A DNA stretch of 64,000 nucleotides from Robiginitalea marina (lineage in GTDB: Bacteria; Bacteroidota; Bacteroidia; Flavobacteriales; Flavobacteriaceae), in contig NZ_JAMXIB010000013.1 in assembly GCF_024006985.1 (NCBI RefSeq), forward strand, positions 26,297 to 90,296. Reading direction: 5' to 3'. How positions within the stretch are numbered: position 1 is the stretch's first letter; every line of letters begins with the position of its first letter. The notes under the pieces were generated by a model. The model did not search any database and had not been told where the DNA came from. It was given only the letters and a program-made list of their open reading frames with translations. Of the stretch, positions 26,608 to 34,469 are shown one piece after another. A program made the translations under genes and the position numbers.

Positions 26608-26652
26608 CAAAAGTAGTGCCCCGGGCTTAAATGCTCAGTAACTGAAGTTACA
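26608..26652 (-). promoter_or_regulatory. Crp/Fnr-type operator S4 and promoter of MBL-rhodanese copy 1
   Basis: On the minus strand TGTAACTTCAGTTACT (26637-26652), 21 nt, then a perfect -7 box TACTTTTG (26608-26615). The ATG is 26 nt beyond the box. Confidence 0.85.
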
Positions 26653-26654
26653 AA

Positions 26655-26686
26655 ACAAAAAAGCCCGGCTCTATGATGCCGGGCTT
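26655..26686 (-). terminator. Intrinsic terminator after MBL-rhodanese copy 2
   Basis: On the minus strand the 9-bp stem AAGCCCGGC / GCCGGGCTT with an 8-nt loop is followed by TTTTTTG. It abuts operator S4, so copy 2 transcription ends immediately before copy 1 control begins. Confidence 0.88.
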
Positions 26687-26705
26687 GCGTTTTGGGCTAC
26701 AGGGC

Positions 26706-28124
26706 CTACAGTAGCGTGCTGGGGCAGATGTAATCGGTCCTGGGCAGGGGGGTCTCCTTGAGCTCGTCAAAGCCCCCGGTGATGTCCGCAAAGTTGTCCC
26801 ATCCGCGTTGCTTGAGGATCGATGAAGCGATCATGCTGCGGTACCCGCCGGCACAGTGCAGCAAAAACGGCTTGTCCCTGGGGATTTCGGCCAGGTGCCG
26901 GTTGATTTCATTAAGGGGGATGTTGACGGCATCCACCAGGTGTTCGGAATCGTATTCGCTCTTCTTGCGCACGTCGATCACCAGGGGCAGCTGTCCTTTC
27001 CCGAATTCTTCCACCACCTCTTCCACGGTGACCCGGCGGGTGGTTTCCACATCCTTGCCGGAGGCTTTCCAGGTGTCAAAGCCCCCTTTAAGGAACCCGA
27101 GGGTGTTGTCGTACCCCACGCGGGAGAGCCGGGTGACCGCCTCTTCTTCCCTGCCGGGTTCAATCACCATCAATATGGGCTGCTTCACATCGGGGATCAT
27201 TTCCCCCACCCACTGGGCAAAATTCCCGTCGAGGCCGATGTTGATGCTGTTCGGGATAAAGCCTTTGGCAAATTCCTCCGCATCGCGGGTATCCATCACC
27301 AGGGCCCCGGTTTCATTGGCTGCGGCCTCAAATGCCTCAGCACTCAGGGGTTGGGTGCCCCGCTCCATGATATCGTCAAGGGATTCGTACCCCTGTATGT
27401 TCATCAGGACGTTCTGGGGGAAGTACCCCGGAGGCGCGGTAAGCCCGGTAAGCAGCTCTTTGATGAATTCCTCCCGGGTCATGTCGGCCCTGAGGGCGTA
27501 GTTGACCTCCTTCTGGTGGCCCAGGGTATCGGTGGTTTCCTTGCTCATCATCTTGCCGCAGGCCGAACCGGCCCCATGGTTGGGGTATACGATCAGGTGG
27601 TCGGGCAGGGGCATGATCTTGTTGCGGAGCGAATCGAAGAGGTGGCTCGCCAGTTTTTCCTCCGTCAGGTCGGAGACCACGTGCTGCGCCAGGTCGGGCC
27701 GGCCCACATCGCCGATAAAGAGGGTGTCGCCGGTGATGATGCCGTGCATCTGGTCATTTTCGTCGATCAGCAGGTAAGTGGTGCTTTCCATGGTGTGCCC
27801 GGGGGTATGGATGACCTTTACCTTGTAATCGCCCACATGGAATACCTGCCCGTCTGTGGCGATCAGGGCCTCATAAGACGGCCTGGCATTGGGGCCGAAA
27901 ACGATGGTCGCCCCGGTTTTCTTTTGCAGGTCGAGGTGGCCGCTGACAAAATCGGCGTGGAAGTGGGTCTCAAAAACGTACTTGATCTCTGCATTGTCGA
28001 TCTGCGCCCGGTCGATATAGGGCTGGACTTCCCGAAGGGGGTCAAAGACAGCTGCCTCCCCCTTGCTCTCGATGTAATACGCGGCATGCGCCAGGCATCC
28101 GGTATAAATTTGTTCTACTTTCAT
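26706..28124 (-). CDS. MBL-fold persulfide dioxygenase fused to two rhodanese domains (CstB-like), copy 2
   Basis: 472 residues, colinear and closely similar to copy 1. The MBL motifs are ETHFHADFVSGH, HTPGHTMES and ITGDTLFIGDVGRPDL. Rhodanese 1 again lacks a cysteine (LMVIEPGREEE) and rhodanese 2 keeps LHCAGGYRSMI. Both copies use KPFLL/EVFYL-type strands before the active loop, so they are likely a tandem duplication. Each has a separate operator and terminator, suggesting different dosage or substrate rather than one operon. Confidence 0.9.
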   Translation of the reverse strand: MKVEQIYTGCLAHAAYYIESKGEAAVFDPLREVQPYIDRAQIDNAEIKYVFETHFHADFVSGHLDLQKKTGATIVFGPNARPSYEALIATDGQVFHVGDYKVKVIHTPGHTMESTTYLLIDENDQMHGIITGDTLFIGDVGRPDLAQHVVSDLTEEKLASHLFDSLRNKIMPLPDHLIVYPNHGAGSACGKMMSKETTDTLGHQKEVNYALRADMTREEFIKELLTGLTAPPGYFPQNVLMNIQGYESLDDIMERGTQPLSAEAFEAAANETGALVMDTRDAEEFAKGFIPNSINIGLDGNFAQWVGEMIPDVKQPILMVIEPGREEEAVTRLSRVGYDNTLGFLKGGFDTWKASGKDVETTRRVTVEEVVEEFGKGQLPLVIDVRKKSEYDSEHLVDAVNIPLNEINRHLAEIPRDKPFLLHCAGGYRSMIASSILKQRGWDNFADITGGFDELKETPLPRTDYICPSTLL

Positions 28125-28157
28125 CGTGCGTTTAAGGTATTGATTAGATTACGGTTA

Positions 28158-28202
28158 CTAAAATAGCGATCGGGGGCTGAACCTTCAGTGACCTGGGTTA
28201 CA
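28158..28202 (-). promoter_or_regulatory. Crp/Fnr-type operator S5 and promoter of MBL-rhodanese copy 2
   Basis: On the minus strand TGTAACCCAGGTCACT (28187-28202), 21 nt, then TATTTTAG (28158-28165, one mismatch). The operator contains the TAA stop codon of the upstream SulP gene (28198-28200). Confidence 0.82.
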
Positions 28203-29931
28203 CAAGGCCCCGGGTGGTCTGGGTGGCAATTTTCGCCTCCAGTTCGGACCGCCCGGCGCTCGCCTTGCAATGGGTATAGGCCTGGAAGGTATCGGCAAAG
28301 AGGTTTTCGGGCCCGATGTCTTCTATCAGCCTGCTGCTGTACAGGATGTCGCGCGTGGGCCCGATGGCGCCGGCCACGGCAAAGCGGATGCCCCGCTTGC
28401 GGAGTTCCTGCACCAGGGCGCGGAGCATGAAAACGGCCGTGCTGTCGATGTAGCTGATGGCCTCGGCGTTCAGGATCACATACTGCAGTCCCTCCCCCTT
28501 CTTGCGGACCTGCCGCTGGAGTTGCTCGCGGAAATAGTCGGTATTGCCAAAGAAGAGCTGCCCGTCAAAGCGGAGGATCAGGAATTGCGCCATGTCTTCC
28601 ACGTCTTCGGCAAAGCGGTCCACGTTCCGGAAATAATTCGTCCCCCTGATCTTGCCCAAAATGGCGATGTGCGGCTTGGAGATCCGGTACACCAGCAACA
28701 GCAGGGATAAAAGCACGCCCAGCAGGATGCCCTCCCTGATCCCCATCCCCAGGGTCAGCACAAAGGTGACCAGGAGCAGGATAAATTCATCCTTGCGGTT
28801 CCTCCACAGCTGCAGGGGGTATTTCACGTCGATCAGGCCAAAAACCGCCACCATGATGATGGAGGCCAGCACGGCATTGGGCAGGTAATAGAAGGCCGGC
28901 GTCAAAAACAGCAGGGTCAGGGCCACCACCGCGCTGCTGACCAGGGCGGCCACCCCGGACCGGGCCCCGGCCTGGTCGTTCACCGCGGTACGGGAAAAGC
29001 CCCCCGTGGTCGGATACGACTGGAAAAAAGCGCCTGCGATGTTCGAGGCCCCCAACGCCACCAGCTCCTGGTTGGCATCGACCCGTTTTTCCCCTTTCTT
29101 TTCTTCCACGGCCTTGGCCACGGAAATCGCCTCCATAAAGGCGATCAGGGCCAGGGTCAGGGCAATGGGGAAGAGTTCGGAAATGCGGCTTACCTCAACC
29201 TCCGGCATCGTGGGGGCGGGAAGCCCCCCGGGTACCTCGCCCACAATTCTGACGCCCAGGTCGAAGAGCCCAAAGAAGTACACCGCCAGCACCCCGAGGA
29301 CCACGGCCACCAGGGCCGCCGGGATTTTGGGGTTTACCCGCTTCAGCCCGCTGATCAGGAAAATGGCCCCCAGGCCGATGGCCAGGGTGGTGAGGTTGGT
29401 GGTTGAAAGGGTTTTGGCGGCATTGGCCAGCAAAATATGTACCTGGTTGCTCCCGGCAATGTCGGTGCCCAGCAGGTGCTTGAGCTGGCTGAGCCCGATA
29501 ATGATGGCCGCGGCAGAGGTAAACCCGCTGATCACAGGGCGGGAGAGGAAGTTCACCAGGAAACCCATCCGCAGCAGGCCGAACCCCAGCTGCAGGGCCC
29601 CCATAAAGAGCGCCAGGAAAACGGCCATGGCGATGTACTCTTCGATCCCGGAAAGGGCCAGGGCCCCCAGGCCAGAGGCGACCAGGAGGGAATCCATGGC
29701 CACCGGGCCCACGGAAAGCTGGGGCGAAGTCCCCATCAGGGCGTAAACGATCTGGGGCATCAGGGCGGCATACAGGCCAAAAACGGGTGGGAGGCCGGCA
29801 ATCATCGCATAAGCCATCCCCTGGGGGATGAGCATGATGCCCACGGTCAGGCCGGCAGACAGGTCACCGGAAAGCCATTCCTTCCGGTATCCGGGCAACC
29901 ATTGCAGGATCGGGAAAAAGCGCTTCAGCAT
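28198..29931 (-). CDS. SulP-family anion transporter with STAS domain
   Basis: 577 residues. The transmembrane part (about 1-420) has PGYRKEWLSGDLSAGLTVG, MLIPQGMAYAMIAGLPPVFG and ASNIAGAFFQSYPTTGGFSR, all SulP signatures. A C-terminal STAS domain follows (about 440-560; LNAEAISYIDSTAVFMLRAL). Family members move sulfate, bicarbonate or other anions. In this island sulfate export or exchange is plausible. It lies 30 bp after the Crp/Fnr gene and is probably the last gene of the regulator operon. Confidence 0.92.
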   Translation of the reverse strand: MLKRFFPILQWLPGYRKEWLSGDLSAGLTVGIMLIPQGMAYAMIAGLPPVFGLYAALMPQIVYALMGTSPQLSVGPVAMDSLLVASGLGALALSGIEEYIAMAVFLALFMGALQLGFGLLRMGFLVNFLSRPVISGFTSAAAIIIGLSQLKHLLGTDIAGSNQVHILLANAAKTLSTTNLTTLAIGLGAIFLISGLKRVNPKIPAALVAVVLGVLAVYFFGLFDLGVRIVGEVPGGLPAPTMPEVEVSRISELFPIALTLALIAFMEAISVAKAVEEKKGEKRVDANQELVALGASNIAGAFFQSYPTTGGFSRTAVNDQAGARSGVAALVSSAVVALTLLFLTPAFYYLPNAVLASIIMVAVFGLIDVKYPLQLWRNRKDEFILLLVTFVLTLGMGIREGILLGVLLSLLLLVYRISKPHIAILGKIRGTNYFRNVDRFAEDVEDMAQFLILRFDGQLFFGNTDYFREQLQRQVRKKGEGLQYVILNAEAISYIDSTAVFMLRALVQELRKRGIRFAVAGAIGPTRDILYSSRLIEDIGPENLFADTFQAYTHCKASAGRSELEAKIATQTTRGLV

Positions 29932-29961
29932 GGATTGGTTCTTTTCATCCCCCGCGAACCC

Positions 29962-30594
29962 TTAAAGGTCTAAAATCTTCAGGTAGTTGCGGTGGATTTC
30001 AATTTTGCCCATCTGCTCCAGTTTCTTCAGCAGGCGGGAAATCACCACCCGAGAGCTGTGAAGGTCATAGGCGATTTCCTGGTGGGTGTTGTGGATGATG
30101 GAATCATGGTTTACCCGGGCTTTCTCGCGCAGGTAGTTCACCAGGCGCTCGTCCATGTTCAAAAAGGCGATGTTGTCTATGGCCTGTAACATCTCGTTGA
30201 GGCGGTTGTTATAGCTCTGGAAGACGAAATTCCGCCACGAGCGGTATTTGGCCGTCCATTCCTCCATTTTGCGGATGGGGATCATTATCAGTTTGGCATC
30301 GGTCTCGGCCACAGCCCGGATTTCGCTGCGGGCCTGCCCCATGCAGCAACTCATGGTCACCGAGCAGGTATCGCCCTGTTCCAGGTAATACAGGAGCAGC
30401 TCATCGCCTTCAGGGTCTTCGCGCAGGACCTTGATCGCGCCCGAAATCAGCAGGGGCATCCCTTTGATGTATTCGCCGATCTCCATCAGCTTGTGCCCGG
30501 CCGGGACTTCCCGGTAGGTGCCCACCTGGGCGATCTCGTTGATGAGGGCTTCCTCGAAAAGGTTGCCATAGCTGGCCTTCAATTCCTGTATCAT
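29962..30594 (-). CDS. Crp/Fnr-family transcriptional regulator with cysteine cluster
   Basis: 210 residues. A cyclic-nucleotide-type beta-roll (about 20-120) leads to a dimerisation helix and an HTH at about 169-192 (HQEIAYDLHSSRVVISRLLK). Cys77, Cys83 and Cys84 cluster in DTCSVTMSCCMGQ, where Crp would bind cAMP, suggesting thiol, persulfide or metal sensing (inference). It is the only transcription factor in the island, overlaps the DUF983 gene by 4 bp, and lies under operator S6, so it is the obvious candidate binder of the six operators and probably autoregulated. Confidence 0.92.
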   Translation of the reverse strand: MIQELKASYGNLFEEALINEIAQVGTYREVPAGHKLMEIGEYIKGMPLLISGAIKVLREDPEGDELLLYYLEQGDTCSVTMSCCMGQARSEIRAVAETDAKLIMIPIRKMEEWTAKYRSWRNFVFQSYNNRLNEMLQAIDNIAFLNMDERLVNYLREKARVNHDSIIHNTHQEIAYDLHSSRVVISRLLKKLEQMGKIEIHRNYLKILDL

Positions 30595-30989
30595 GGGTGC
30601 AGGTTATCTTTTTGGGCTGCGGTTTGGTCGTATTTGAAAAAGAAATTCGCCCAGATGGATTTTGAAACGGCCCCGATATAGGGCATCAGGACCACCAGGG
30701 CGGCCACAATGGTCGCGAAAATCCCGGCGACCCCCAGGTCGAGGCCAAAGAGCAGGATCAGCACATACACCGCTACCCCTACGGCGACCCCCACCCCGTA
30801 GGAAACGTACATAGAGCCGTAATAAAAACTGGGTTCCATGCGGTATTTCAACCCGCACTCCGGGCAGTGCTCCCGAACCCGGTTCATGCTGGAAAGGTTA
30901 TAGGGGTGGTTTTCCAGAAAAGCGCCCTCGTGGCAACGCGGGCATTTCAGGAAGAGTATACTGTAGAGTTTTGAGCCTTTTCCAATCAT
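30591..30989 (-). CDS. DUF983 membrane protein
   Basis: 132 residues from the ATG giving MIGKGSKLYSILFLKCPRC; an upstream in-frame TTG is less likely because the predicted transcript starts near 31002. Two CxxC knuckles (KCPRC, HCPEC) precede two membrane helices (about 65-110), the DUF983 layout. The function is unknown; zinc binding is likely. It is first in the operon DUF983 - Crp/Fnr - SulP. Confidence 0.85.
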   Translation of the reverse strand: MIGKGSKLYSILFLKCPRCHEGAFLENHPYNLSSMNRVREHCPECGLKYRMEPSFYYGSMYVSYGVGVAVGVAVYVLILLFGLDLGVAGIFATIVAALVVLMPYIGAVSKSIWANFFFKYDQTAAQKDNLHP

Positions 30990-31006
30990 ACCATGCAATC
31001 AAGGTA

Positions 31007-31051
31007 CAAATTTACGGCTTCAGGAGCCAGCGGATTGTGACTTTTGTTACA
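31007..31051 (-). promoter_or_regulatory. Crp/Fnr-type operator S6 and promoter of the DUF983-regulator-SulP operon
   Basis: On the minus strand TGTAACAAAAGTCACA (31036-31051), 21 nt, then a perfect -7 box TAAATTTG (31007-31014). The DUF983 ATG lies 17 nt beyond the box. Confidence 0.85.
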
Positions 31052-31194
31052 TTCTGCCACACCCCCCGGTTTCAAGCCCCGGAAAGGGCGTCCCTGCCGC
31101 AGCGTTTGAATTCCATTGCCCACCGGGCACAGCGGATTCAGAAATTTTGAGTACTTTTTCAGGTGCGAAACCATTCCCTGCCAAATTTTTGACT

Positions 31195-34100
31195 ATGCGC
31201 TTTTTCCCCTCCCGCCTGGCTGGCTGGCTGCTGGCCCCGCTTCTTTTCCTTTCCGTTTCAAACGCCTTCTCCCAGGGCTTTAAGGGCTATTACCGCTACC
31301 CGGCCCTCCACAAGCAGCAAATCGTATTCACCGCGGAGGGAGACCTCTGGACCGTACCGCTGTCCGGCGGGCTGGCGCGCCGGCTGACCAGCCACCCCGA
31401 GGAGGAAACCCACCCGGCCTTCTCCCCCGACGGGACGACCATTGCCTTCACAGCCAGCTACGAAGGCCCGGCGGAGGTCTATACCATGCCGGCCGCGGGC
31501 GGCCTCCCCACCCGATGGACCTATGAACGGGAAGCCTCCATGGTGAACGGGTGGACCCCCGACGGCAGGGTAGCCTACCAGACCCGTGCCTATTCCCGGG
31601 TCCCCGATTTCCAGGTGGTCACCCTCTCCCCCGAAACCGGGGCGCGGGAGGCCATCCCCCTGAGCCAGGCTTCTGAAGCCTCCTTCGACGCTGCCGGCGA
31701 AACCGTCTATTTTGTCCGGCCGGCCTACCACCGGAATGTCACCAAGCGCTACAAGGGGGGCACCGCCCGCCAAATCTGGAAATTCAGCCAGGGAAGCCCG
31801 GAGGCCGTGCGCCTGACCCGTGAATACACGGGGGAAAGCCACCACCCCATGTGGTACCAGGGGCGGGTATACTTCATTTCAGACCGGGACGGCACCATGA
31901 ACCTCTGGTCGATGGATGAAGACGGGAACGACCTGAGGCAGCATACGGTGCATATCGATTTCGATGTCCGCACCGCAACCCTTTCGGAAGGCAACATCGT
32001 TTACCAGTGGGGGGCAGACCTGTGGGCATACAACATCGCCTCCGACGCCTACAACAAAGTGGAAATCAGCCTGACTTCCGACCTCGACCAGCTTCGCGAA
32101 AAATGGGAGGAAAACCCGGCCCGGTATATTACCCATGTGAGCCCCGACCCCAAAGGGGAAAAAATTGCCATCACCTCCCGGGGTCGTGTCTTTGTGGCCC
32201 CTGCAGGGAGCGGCCGCTTTGTGGACTTCACCGGCAAAAGCCAGGTGCGGTACCGCGATGCCGTGTTTTCCCACGACGGGAAGGACCTGCTGGTACTCTC
32301 CGACGAAAGCGGGGAGTTTGAGTTCGTCCGGTTACCGGCCAATGGCATCGGGCCTGAAAAAGCCATCACCCGCGACGGGGAAATCCTCCGGTTCGAAGGG
32401 GTCCCCTCCCCTGACGGCAGGGGGCTTGCTTATAAAGACCTTCTCGAGCGTATGTACATCCTCGACCTGAATACCGGCATCAGCACCCAGGTGTCCTCCG
32501 CCGACAACTATGTGGGCAACCCTGCCTGGTCGCCCGACGGGCAATGGCTTGCCTTCGAGGAAACCGCCGACAACCTGATGACCCGCATTGTCCTGTACCA
32601 CCTGCCGGGGAAAAAAGCGCATTACCTCACCACCGACCGGGCCAACTCGGTAAGCCCGCAATGGAGCCGCGACGGAAAGTTCATCTATTTCCTTTCCGAC
32701 CGGAGCTTTACCTCCCTGGTGGGTTCCCCCTGGGGGCCCCGCCAACCGGAGCCCTATTTCGACGCCAAATTCAAGCTCTACCATGTACCCCTGCAAGCGG
32801 GTACCCGGTCGCCCTTCCAGCCGGGGGACGAACTGAACCCCGAACCGGAAAAGGAGGCCAAAGACGGAAAGGCCGAGACCCCCCCAACCGTGCGCATCGA
32901 CCTGGAGGGGCTGGCGCAACGCCTGCTGGAAGTGCCCGTACCCGCGGGGAACTACAGCAACCTCAGCCTAGGGGCTTCCACCCTGTACCTGCAACAGGAG
33001 GGTACCGGCCTGGACGCAAAAACGGACCTGATGGCCGTGAAGATGGCCAATGAGGACGTAAAACTGCTGCCCATCGCAAAAGACATCCGCAGCTATACCC
33101 TCACCGCTGACGGGGAAAAGCTCCTGCTGCGCAAGGGAAGCAATTTCTACATGGTCGAGGCCGGGGATTCGGAAGTAGAAGACCTCGACAAGGCACAGAT
33201 TTCCCTGAAGGGGTGGAAGTTCCCCATTACCCCCCGGGACGAATGGCGGCAGCTCTACACCGACGCCTGGCGGATGGAACGCGACTACTTCTACGACAAA
33301 AACATGCACGGGGTCGACTGGGATGCCATGCACGCCAAATACCTCCCCCTGGTCGACCGGGTCACCACCCGCGAGGAACTTTCGGACCTGATCGGCCGTT
33401 TTGTGGGGGAACTCTCGGCCCTGCATACCAGCGTGCGGGGGGGGGATGTGCGCAGCGACGAGAAAAATATCGAAGTAGCCAGCCTGGGGGCCGTCTTCAG
33501 CCGGGATGAAGCCGGGGGCGGGTTCCGGATCGACCGCATCTACCGGGCGGACCCCGATTACCCCGAGGAGAAATCGCCCCTCGACCAGCCCGGCCTGAAC
33601 CTGAAGGAAGGGGATGTCATCACCTCGGTGAACGGGAAGCCCTCCCTGGAAGCCCGCGATATGGGGGAACTGATCCGCAACCAGGAAGGCCGGCAGGTGA
33701 GGCTGCGGGTGAAACAGCCCGAAGGGGTTCGCGACCTGATTGTGGTACCCCTGGGCAACGACTACAACCTCCGGTACCGCGACTGGGAATACGCCAACCG
33801 CCTGCAGGTGGAAGCAGCCACCGAAAACCAGGTGGGCTACCTGCACCTCAGGGCCATGGGCAGCGACGATATCAGCCAGTTCTACCGGGAATTCTACCCT
33901 GTCTTTGACCGGCAGGGCCTGATCATCGACGTGCGATATAATTTCGGGGGGAACATCGACAGCTTCATCCTGGAAAAGCTCCTGCGCAAGGCCTGGATGT
34001 ACTGGGCCACCCGCAGCGGCAAACCCACCTGGAACATGCAGTACGCCTTCCGGGGCCACATGGTGGTGCTGGTGAACGAGAATACCTATTCCGATGGGGA

Positions 34101-34449
34101 GGCCTTTGCCGACGGCTTTAAAAAGCTCGGGATGGGCACCACCATCGGTACCCGCACCTGGGGGGGCGAAATCTGGCTGAGCAGCGCCAACCGCCTGAGC
34201 GACGGCGGTTTGGCCCGCGCCCCCATGATGGGCGTCTATGGCGAAAACGGACAATGGCTTATCGAAGGGCATGGCTTCGAACCCGACATCGTGGTCGACA
34301 ACCTCCCCCATGCCACCTTCAACGGGAAGGATGCCCAGCTGGAGCGGGCCATTAAGGTGCTGCAGGAACAAATCCGCAAAGACCCTCGGCCGGTGCCCCC
34401 GCCCCCGCCATTCCCAGATAAGTCCTTCGGGAACAACAAAAAGCAATAA
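31195..34449 (+). CDS. Tricorn-type S41 protease, secreted
   Basis: 1084 residues from MRFFPSRLAGWLLAPLLFL, a Sec signal probably cut after NAFSQ. The order is: propeller repeats of the PD40/WD40 type (about 25-650), tricorn core C1, a PDZ domain (about 780-860; ITSVNGKPSLEARDMGELI) and the S41 protease domain. Ser966 in ENTYSDGEAFAD and His744 in LSALHTSVRGG match the known tricorn catalytic serine and histidine positions. The C-terminus is Pro-rich. It probably degrades oligopeptides in the periplasm. The beta-lactamase-fold gene follows 20 bp later. Confidence 0.92.
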   Translation: MRFFPSRLAGWLLAPLLFLSVSNAFSQGFKGYYRYPALHKQQIVFTAEGDLWTVPLSGGLARRLTSHPEEETHPAFSPDGTTIAFTASYEGPAEVYTMPAAGGLPTRWTYEREASMVNGWTPDGRVAYQTRAYSRVPDFQVVTLSPETGAREAIPLSQASEASFDAAGETVYFVRPAYHRNVTKRYKGGTARQIWKFSQGSPEAVRLTREYTGESHHPMWYQGRVYFISDRDGTMNLWSMDEDGNDLRQHTVHIDFDVRTATLSEGNIVYQWGADLWAYNIASDAYNKVEISLTSDLDQLREKWEENPARYITHVSPDPKGEKIAITSRGRVFVAPAGSGRFVDFTGKSQVRYRDAVFSHDGKDLLVLSDESGEFEFVRLPANGIGPEKAITRDGEILRFEGVPSPDGRGLAYKDLLERMYILDLNTGISTQVSSADNYVGNPAWSPDGQWLAFEETADNLMTRIVLYHLPGKKAHYLTTDRANSVSPQWSRDGKFIYFLSDRSFTSLVGSPWGPRQPEPYFDAKFKLYHVPLQAGTRSPFQPGDELNPEPEKEAKDGKAETPPTVRIDLEGLAQRLLEVPVPAGNYSNLSLGASTLYLQQEGTGLDAKTDLMAVKMANEDVKLLPIAKDIRSYTLTADGEKLLLRKGSNFYMVEAGDSEVEDLDKAQISLKGWKFPITPRDEWRQLYTDAWRMERDYFYDKNMHGVDWDAMHAKYLPLVDRVTTREELSDLIGRFVGELSALHTSVRGGDVRSDEKNIEVASLGAVFSRDEAGGGFRIDRIYRADPDYPEEKSPLDQPGLNLKEGDVITSVNGKPSLEARDMGELIRNQEGRQVRLRVKQPEGVRDLIVVPLGNDYNLRYRDWEYANRLQVEAATENQVGYLHLRAMGSDDISQFYREFYPVFDRQGLIIDVRYNFGGNIDSFILEKLLRKAWMYWATRSGKPTWNMQYAFRGHMVVLVNENTYSDGEAFADGFKKLGMGTTIGTRTWGGEIWLSSANRLSDGGLARAPMMGVYGENGQWLIEGHGFEPDIVVDNLPHATFNGKDAQLERAIKVLQEQIRKDPRPVPPPPPFPDKSFGNNKKQ

Positions 34450-34469
34450 CCCCTTACCAAAAAACCCCC

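Noticed and set aside
32968..34446. Long minus-strand open frame opposite the tricorn protease
   Set aside because: Antisense shadow; rich in His/Gly/Val/Phe as expected from reversed GC-rich codons, with no domain signal.
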